From Pollenia angustigena (taxonomy: Eukaryota > Arthropoda > Insecta > Diptera > Polleniidae): a stretch of DNA of 64,000 nt. This document shows, piece by piece, positions 63,961 through 64,000 of the stretch. The stretch covers positions 181,981,253 to 182,045,252 of the forward strand of contig OV884060.1 of NCBI GenBank assembly GCA_930367215.1, in the 5' to 3' direction. The notes below the pieces were generated by a model. The model worked only from the letters and a program-made list of their open reading frames with translations, had not been told where the DNA came from and searched no databases. A program made the translations under genes and the position numbers. Position 1 is the first letter of the stretch. Each line of letters opens with the position of its first letter.

Positions 63961-64000
63961 TTTTTATTTTTGTAAATCAAACTTTAATTCAATAATGTGT

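Noticed and set aside
1..64000. CRISPR arrays, bacterial operons or prophage
   Set aside because: No regularly spaced direct repeats with unique spacers, no ribosome-binding-site-led gene runs; spliced genes show a eukaryotic origin.

Overview
This is AT-rich nuclear DNA from a higher dipteran, most likely a calyptrate or other schizophoran fly. The call rests on spliced insect-type genes with short GT-AG introns beside very long ones, a eukaryotic tRNA-Asp with a pol III T-tract, and a dense mix of insect-type transposons and MITEs. The order Atg7, a galectin and Cdo resembles the Drosophila CG5489 / CG5335 / CG5493 neighbourhood; that comparison is from memory and was not checked by a search.

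Host genes are few. (1) A possible single-exon, cysteine-rich small protein lies at 3133-3432 (+), with a TATA box about 320 bases upstream. (2) Cysteine dioxygenase lies at 11662-12419 (-) with two coding exons and all key residues. (3) tRNA-Asp(GTC) lies at 42424-42495 (+). (4) The last five coding exons of Atg7, the E1-like enzyme of autophagy, run from 58098 down to 46305 (-); the gene continues past the right edge of the window. (5) A complete tandem-repeat galectin of 321 residues at 53060-57579 (+) sits inside one 10.8-kb Atg7 intron, on the opposite strand. (6) An orphan, possibly terminal, exon lies at 47677-47795 (+), also inside that intron.

Nearly everything else is transposon debris. 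Protein-coding remnants: piggyBac-like (4880-5700), RTE-like reverse transcriptase pieces (13646, 50177), mariner-like transposase ends (13202, 28057, 37808-38124), a Tc1 transposase piece (24183-24455), two jockey-like LINE tails (24510-25018, 58983-59676), a DNA transposon with a DUF7869-like protein (44549-46029) and its interrupted sister (58168-60939), and a short gypsy/mag-like LTR (63018-63225). Around them are more than twenty inverted-repeat MITEs. At least seven show a TTA target duplication, one a TAA duplication, and three pogo-like copies a TA duplication. Two tRNA-like SINE candidates and several dispersed families with internal tandem repeats complete the picture.

Layout: 1-11 kb holds MITEs, the small gene and the piggyBac remnant; 11.4-12.5 kb Cdo; 12.5-46 kb is a repeat desert with one tRNA; 46.3-58.1 kb Atg7 with the nested galectin; 58.1-64 kb the next, incomplete Atg7 intron (or 5' region), filled with nested transposons. 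Functionally, Cdo is sulfur amino acid metabolism, Atg7 is autophagy conjugation, and the galectin is a probable glycan-binding protein. Nothing shows a shared pathway; their link is positional.
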